64,000 nt of DNA from Lutibacter sp. (GTDB lineage Bacteria > Bacteroidota > Bacteroidia > Flavobacteriales > Flavobacteriaceae). Below the pieces are notes generated by a model. That model made no database searches and was not told the DNA's origin. It saw only the letters and a program-made list of their open reading frames with translations. The stretch covers positions 1 to 64,000 of the forward strand of contig DAIDMK010000010.1 in the NCBI GenBank assembly GCA_027449025.1, in the 5' to 3' direction. The translations under genes were made by a program, and so were the position numbers. Positions 59,407-64,000 of the stretch are shown piece after piece. Positions within the stretch are counted from its first letter, which is position 1. Each line of letters opens with the position of its first letter.

Positions 59407-60285
59407 CTATTCTGCGCTTCTTGCAGCAACCGTTCTATCTATTTTTCTCACCAAGCCCTGCAATACTTTACCCGGACCAACTTCAATAAATTCTGTTGCG
59501 CCATCGGCAATCATTTGTTGGATGGTTTGTGTCCAGCGCACAGGCGCCGTTAATTGCAAAATTAGATTTTCTTTAATTTCAACGGAATCTTTAACTGCTT
59601 CTGCCAACACATTTTGGTAAACTGGACATGTAGGTTTGTGAAATATGGTGTTGTTGATGGCTTCGGCCAGTTCTTCTCTTGCAGGTTCCATTAATGGAGA
59701 ATGAAAAGCACCGCCAACAGGTAATTTTATAGCGCGCTTAGCCCCTTTTTCAATCATCGCTGTACAGGCTTTATCTATCGCCGAAATTTCTCCAGAAATA
59801 ACCAATTGTCCAGGACAATTATAATTTGCCGCGACCACAATACCATCAATACTTGCACATACTTCTTCAACAATAGCATCATCCAGTCCCAAAACAGCCG
59901 CCATGGTAGATTCTTGCATTTCGCAAGCTTTTTGCATAGCCAGCGCCCTTTTTGAAACCAATTTAAGTCCGTCCTCAAAAGACAAAACCCCATTTGCCAC
60001 CAAGGCCGAAAACTCTCCTAACGAATGACCGGCAACCACTTCAGGCTTAAAGCTATTTCCTAAAGTTTTTGCCAATATTACTGAATGCAAAAATATGGCA
60101 GGCTGTGTCACTTTCGTTTGCTGTAATTCTTCAGCAGTGCCTTCAAACATAATGTCGGTAATGCGAAATCCTAAAATTTCATTGGCTTCTTCAAACAGCT
60201 CTTTTGCCAATGGAGAATTGTTATACAAATCCAATCCCATTCCTGTAAATTGAGCACCTTGGCCCGGAAAAATATATGCTTTCAT
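59407..60285 (-). CDS. fabD: Malonyl-CoA:ACP transacylase
   Basis: FPGQGAQFTGMG; VAGHSLGEFSALVA. Confidence 0.96.
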   Translation of the reverse strand: MKAYIFPGQGAQFTGMGLDLYNNSPLAKELFEEANEILGFRITDIMFEGTAEELQQTKVTQPAIFLHSVILAKTLGNSFKPEVVAGHSLGEFSALVANGVLSFEDGLKLVSKRALAMQKACEMQESTMAAVLGLDDAIVEEVCASIDGIVVAANYNCPGQLVISGEISAIDKACTAMIEKGAKRAIKLPVGGAFHSPLMEPAREELAEAINNTIFHKPTCPVYQNVLAEAVKDSVEIKENLILQLTAPVRWTQTIQQMIADGATEFIEVGPGKVLQGLVRKIDRTVAARSAE

Positions 60286-60399
60286 TTGTGTTCTTTTATT
60301 ATTTTTTATTTGTCAAATGGAACGTTTAGTATCTTTTTATGTCTAATCGATTATTTAATAGCCAGCGGTTCATTTGATGTTATGATTTAGTTTGCGAAG

Positions 60400-60407
60400 C
60401 AAAAATA
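60400..60407 (-). promoter_or_regulatory. -7 promoter element TATTTTTG upstream of fabD
   Basis: Minus-strand TANNTTTG about 115 nt upstream of the start. Confidence 0.4.
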
Positions 60408-60494
60408 AACATATTTAGATAAATTCTTTAAAGTATATCGACAGGTTTGGATAGAACTTTTTACTTTCAGCTTTCAGCTTTGAGCTTTAAACTT

Positions 60495-61295
60495 TTAACC
60501 ACCAATTACAATCCCAACCTTATACCCTTCACTGTTTCTGACATTAAAAACTGTGTTGTCTTCAAACAATAAATACTGACCCTTTACCCCCATCAATCTC
60601 CCATTAAAAACAGGCGTATTATCCAGATTCAATGTTTTTATTTTAGTGGGATACTTAATGACAGGATATTCAATAGTCGTAATTTTGCCATTGTTCGGTA
60701 AAAAATAAGGTTCTGCTTCCTTGGGAATGTATTGTTTTAACTTTTCACGTTCTTCAATTAAATCTATCTCCCCTATTTCATTCTTCAACATTTTTTGCCA
60801 GCTGGTTTTATCGGCAACATGGTCTTTTAAGGCAACTTCCGTAATTCCGGCCAAATACCGGTTTGGGACTTCCACAATCTCAATCGCTTTTGATGCACCC
60901 TGATCTATCCAACGGGTTGGTATTTGGGTTTTTCGGGTAACGCCCACTTTTACGTTACTGGACAATGCCAGGTAAACTATATGAGGCTTCAATTGCACCT
61001 TTTCTTCATATGCTAAATCACGGTCTCCAATTCCCAAATGTGCCGTACTTAATTCTGGTTTCATAATCCAATCCCCTACGTGAGCACTTTCATAAAAACA
61101 TTCGTAACAAAATCCCTGTCTAAAAATTTTCTTTTCCATCCCGCAACACAAACATTGATATCCTTCAAAGCGTATTTCCATTTCACGTCCCAACAACTGA
61201 TTTAAATTCAGAAAATCATTTTCTACTTCCAAATAATAGTTCACGGTATCATTTAGTTCCGTCATCATTTTTTTTAAAACAGTATGGTATTGCAT
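60495..61295 (-). CDS. DUF2797-like zinc-ribbon protein
   Basis: CLCCGMEKKIFRQGFCYECFYESAHVGDW; THLGIGDRDLAYEE-like segment. Confidence 0.75.
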   Translation of the reverse strand: MQYHTVLKKMMTELNDTVNYYLEVENDFLNLNQLLGREMEIRFEGYQCLCCGMEKKIFRQGFCYECFYESAHVGDWIMKPELSTAHLGIGDRDLAYEEKVQLKPHIVYLALSSNVKVGVTRKTQIPTRWIDQGASKAIEIVEVPNRYLAGITEVALKDHVADKTSWQKMLKNEIGEIDLIEEREKLKQYIPKEAEPYFLPNNGKITTIEYPVIKYPTKIKTLNLDNTPVFNGRLMGVKGQYLLFEDNTVFNVRNSEGYKVGIVIGG

Positions 61296-61340
61296 CGTAA
61301 TTTTTTAGTAAATTTAGAGCCTAAAGATACTCAATATAAA

Positions 61341-62861
61341 ATGTCCTATCCAATAGTTAATTCAATAATTTCCTGGTTTTTGAAAAAGCGAAAGCATCAA
61401 ATGGAATTATTTTTAAAATATCCCATCGATGTTCAGGAAGAATTGTTGCATAAATTAGTAGAAAGAGCGCAGGACACGGAAATTGGTAAAAAATATGGTT
61501 TCTCTTCGATTAATTCTTATGAAGATTTTACCAGAAATGTTCCTATACAGCAATATGAATCTATTGAATCCCTTATTGAACGCACCCGAAAGGGAGAGCA
61601 GAATGTATTTTGGCCAACAACCATAAAATGGTTCGCAAAATCAAGCGGCACCACCAATTCAAAAAGCAAGTTTATTCCAGTAAGTGAAGAAGCCTTGGAA
61701 GACTGCCATTTTAAAGCAGGAAAAGACATGCTTTGTTTGTATTTTAACAACAACCCCGATGCCCAGCTCTTTGCAGGAAAAGGGTTGCGTTTGGGTGGAA
61801 GCAGTGCCGTTTTTGAAGATAACAACTCTTATTTTGGTGATTTATCGGCTATTATTATAGAAAATTTGCCCTTTTGGGCCGATTACAGCAGCGCGCCGAA
61901 GCAGGAAACCGCATTAATGGGGGAATGGGAAAGTAAAATGAAAGCCATTGCAGATGAAACCATTGGTGAAGACATTACGAGTTTGGTTGGTGTGCCTTCA
62001 TGGATGCTGGTACTGTTAAACTATGTTTTGGAAAGAACCGGAAAAACCAATATATTAGAAGTCTGGCCTAACCTTGAAGTCTATTTTCATGGAGGCGTGA
62101 ATTTTAACCCTTATCGGGAACAATTTAAAAAAATCATTCCAAAAGCAGATTTTAAATATTTCGAAACCTACAATGCCTCCGAAGGTTTTTTCGCCATACA
62201 GGATGTCAATAATTCCTTAGACTTACTTTTAATGCTCGATTACGGTATTTTTTATGAGTTTATTCCGATGAATAAATTTGATGGAGAAAATTCAGTTGCC
62301 ATACCGCTTTCTGAAGTAAAACTGCATACAAACTACGCGATGGTTATAACAACCAATGGCGGATTGTGGCGTTATTTAATTGGGGATACCGTAAAATTCA
62401 CTTCCCTAGAACCTTTCAGAATCAGGATTACGGGAAGAACCAAACATTTTATCAATGTTTTTGGAGAAGAATTGATTATTGAAAATGCAGAAACCGCCTT
62501 AAAAAAAGCCTGCCTAAAAACCAGAGCTGAAGTATGCGAATTTACTGTTGCACCTATTTTTATGAAAGATGAAAAAAGCGGTGGTCATGAATGGTTGATT
62601 GAATTTAAAACACCTCCTGAAAATCTTAATTATTTCACTGAATTGTTGGATAACGCCTTGAAATCCATCAACTCTGATTATGAAGCAAAACGCTATCACA
62701 ATATGGCGCTGGCAATGCCCATCATCAACTTGGGAAGAAAAGGATTGTTTTATGACTGGATGAAAGCACAGGGGAAATTGGGCGGACAGCATAAAGTGCC
62801 CCGATTGTCCAATTCAAGGAAACATTTGGAAGAGCTGTTGAAACTGGCCGAAGCCGATTAA
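61341..62861 (+). CDS. GH3-family (auxin-responsive promoter-like) acyl-adenylating protein; start corrected from 61284
   Basis: KWFAKSSGTTNSKSKFIPVS; YNASEGFFAIQD; YLIGDTVKFTSLEPFRIRITGRTKHFINVFGEEL. Confidence 0.9.
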   Translation: MSYPIVNSIISWFLKKRKHQMELFLKYPIDVQEELLHKLVERAQDTEIGKKYGFSSINSYEDFTRNVPIQQYESIESLIERTRKGEQNVFWPTTIKWFAKSSGTTNSKSKFIPVSEEALEDCHFKAGKDMLCLYFNNNPDAQLFAGKGLRLGGSSAVFEDNNSYFGDLSAIIIENLPFWADYSSAPKQETALMGEWESKMKAIADETIGEDITSLVGVPSWMLVLLNYVLERTGKTNILEVWPNLEVYFHGGVNFNPYREQFKKIIPKADFKYFETYNASEGFFAIQDVNNSLDLLLMLDYGIFYEFIPMNKFDGENSVAIPLSEVKLHTNYAMVITTNGGLWRYLIGDTVKFTSLEPFRIRITGRTKHFINVFGEELIIENAETALKKACLKTRAEVCEFTVAPIFMKDEKSGGHEWLIEFKTPPENLNYFTELLDNALKSINSDYEAKRYHNMALAMPIINLGRKGLFYDWMKAQGKLGGQHKVPRLSNSRKHLEELLKLAEAD

Positions 62862-63835
62862 ATTTTACGTTCAATAACGTAATTGACCATAGTCAATAGA
62901 GAATCTTTGTAAGGAGAATCTGGGTAAGTCTCCAAGAGTTCCAATGCTTTGACTTGGTATTCCATCATTTTTGCTGTAGCATATTCAATACCGCCTTTTT
63001 CTTTTACAAAAGCAATAATTTCTTTTACGCGTTTTTTATCGTTGTGGTACTTTTTTACCGATTTTATCAACCAATCGCGCTCCTCTTTGGTACAGGTATT
63101 CAACACATAAATAAGAGGCAAGGTCATTTTTTGTTCTTTAATGTCGATGCCTGTAGGTTTTCCAATTTTTGCATCGGTATAATCGAATAAGTCGTCCTTA
63201 ATTTGAAAAGCAATCCCAATACGTTCCCCAAACAAACGCATTTTCTCTATTTCTTCTGATGCACTTCCCACAGAAGCCGCACCAATCCCACAACAGGCAG
63301 CAATTAAAGTCGCCGTTTTTTGGCGGATTATTTCAAAATAAACAGCTTCTGTAATGTCGAGTCTGCGTGCTTTTTCAATTTGCAGCAGCTCCCCTTCACT
63401 CATTTCCCGAACAGCTACCGAAATTAATCTTAGAATATCGAAATCGTTGTTGTCAATAGAAAGCAAAAGTCCTTTGGACAATAAAAAATCACCGACAAGC
63501 ACCGCTATTTTATTCTTCCACAAGGCGTTAACAGAGAAAAAACCCCTGCGCTTGTTACTTTCATCCACCACGTCATCGTGTACCAAGGTAGCGGTATGAA
63601 TCAATTCGATAACAGAAGCACCGCGGTAAGTGCGTTCTTCAAACCTGCCTCCCGAAACCATTTTAGCCACCAAAAAAACAAACATCGGACGCATTTGTTT
63701 TCCTTTTCGCCTTACGATATATTGAGTGATTCTGTTCAACAACGGCACTTTTGTAGCCATGGATTCTTTGAACTTGCTTTCAAAGAGTTCCATTTCTTCA
63801 AGAATAGGCTGTTTTATTTGTTCTACAATTTTCAT
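62858..63835 (-). CDS. Polyprenyl (trans-isoprenyl) diphosphate synthase; start corrected from 63844
   Basis: LVHDDVVDESNKRRG (first DDxxD-like motif); FQIKDDLFDYTD (second). Confidence 0.93.
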   Translation of the reverse strand: MKIVEQIKQPILEEMELFESKFKESMATKVPLLNRITQYIVRRKGKQMRPMFVFLVAKMVSGGRFEERTYRGASVIELIHTATLVHDDVVDESNKRRGFFSVNALWKNKIAVLVGDFLLSKGLLLSIDNNDFDILRLISVAVREMSEGELLQIEKARRLDITEAVYFEIIRQKTATLIAACCGIGAASVGSASEEIEKMRLFGERIGIAFQIKDDLFDYTDAKIGKPTGIDIKEQKMTLPLIYVLNTCTKEERDWLIKSVKKYHNDKKRVKEIIAFVKEKGGIEYATAKMMEYQVKALELLETYPDSPYKDSLLTMVNYVIERKI

Positions 63836-63843
63836 GAGTTGCA

Positions 63844-63851
63844 CAAAAATA
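63844..63851 (-). promoter_or_regulatory. -7 promoter element TATTTTTG for the polyprenyl synthase
   Basis: Minus-strand TANNTTTG only 8 nt upstream of the ATG at 63835. Confidence 0.5.
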
Positions 63852-64000
63852 GCAGTTTATTTTTATCATTTTAGCCTTTATGGAAAAATTGTTAGAAAAA
63901 GGTAAAAATTCAACAAAATAAGCAATGGGAAAAAAGCGAATAGTATAAATGGCTCAATACACAATAAAATAGCAAGCTTATAAAATCCGCGCTTTTGGCA

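Overview
A 64 kb chromosomal segment from a low-GC Bacteroidota genome, most likely Flavobacteriaceae. The evidence is gene content, TANNTTTG-type -7 promoter elements and dispersed repeats. Core blocks, in order: a sodium/solute symporter; an accessory region (mobile mystery protein A/B Fic pair, two ChaN/Ere-like proteins, a transglutaminase-like protein, an MFS transporter, an integrase remnant beside tRNA-Arg(TCG)); a complete minus-strand division/cell-wall (dcw) cluster from mraZ to ftsZ; a Trx-ApbE-DUF4266-DUF3570 operon; a minus-strand arginine/proline supercluster (GNAT-argG-argC-proC-argD-proA-proB-argF'-argB-argE-argH); ilvD-ilvB-ilvN-ilvC; leuA-leuB; cysE-cysM; a DegT aminotransferase with galE; fabD; a DUF2797 protein; a GH3-family protein; and a polyprenyl synthetase. 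The signals most worth following up are mostly not in the ORF track: (1) an Ile/Leu/Val-rich leader peptide (MKRVILNILVIRVSVIISQGG) followed by a strong terminator upstream of ilvD, which looks like a transcription attenuator; (2) an Arg-rich short leader ORF (MPVRVISRIRPLRA) at the head of the arginine supercluster; (3) an orphan ncRNA candidate at about 8.2-8.39 kb; (4) four operator-like elements spaced exactly 32 bp upstream of mobile mystery protein A; (5) a GC-rich repeat that sits at the stop codons of three genes in the same relative orientation; (6) a one-base frameshifted four-helix-bundle gene inserted in the dcw cluster; (7) a Ser at the position reported to determine substrate in ArgF'; (8) the ApbE/DUF4266 operon, whose small lipoprotein ends in GGGCGCN. 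All calls come from reading the sequence; no database search was run.
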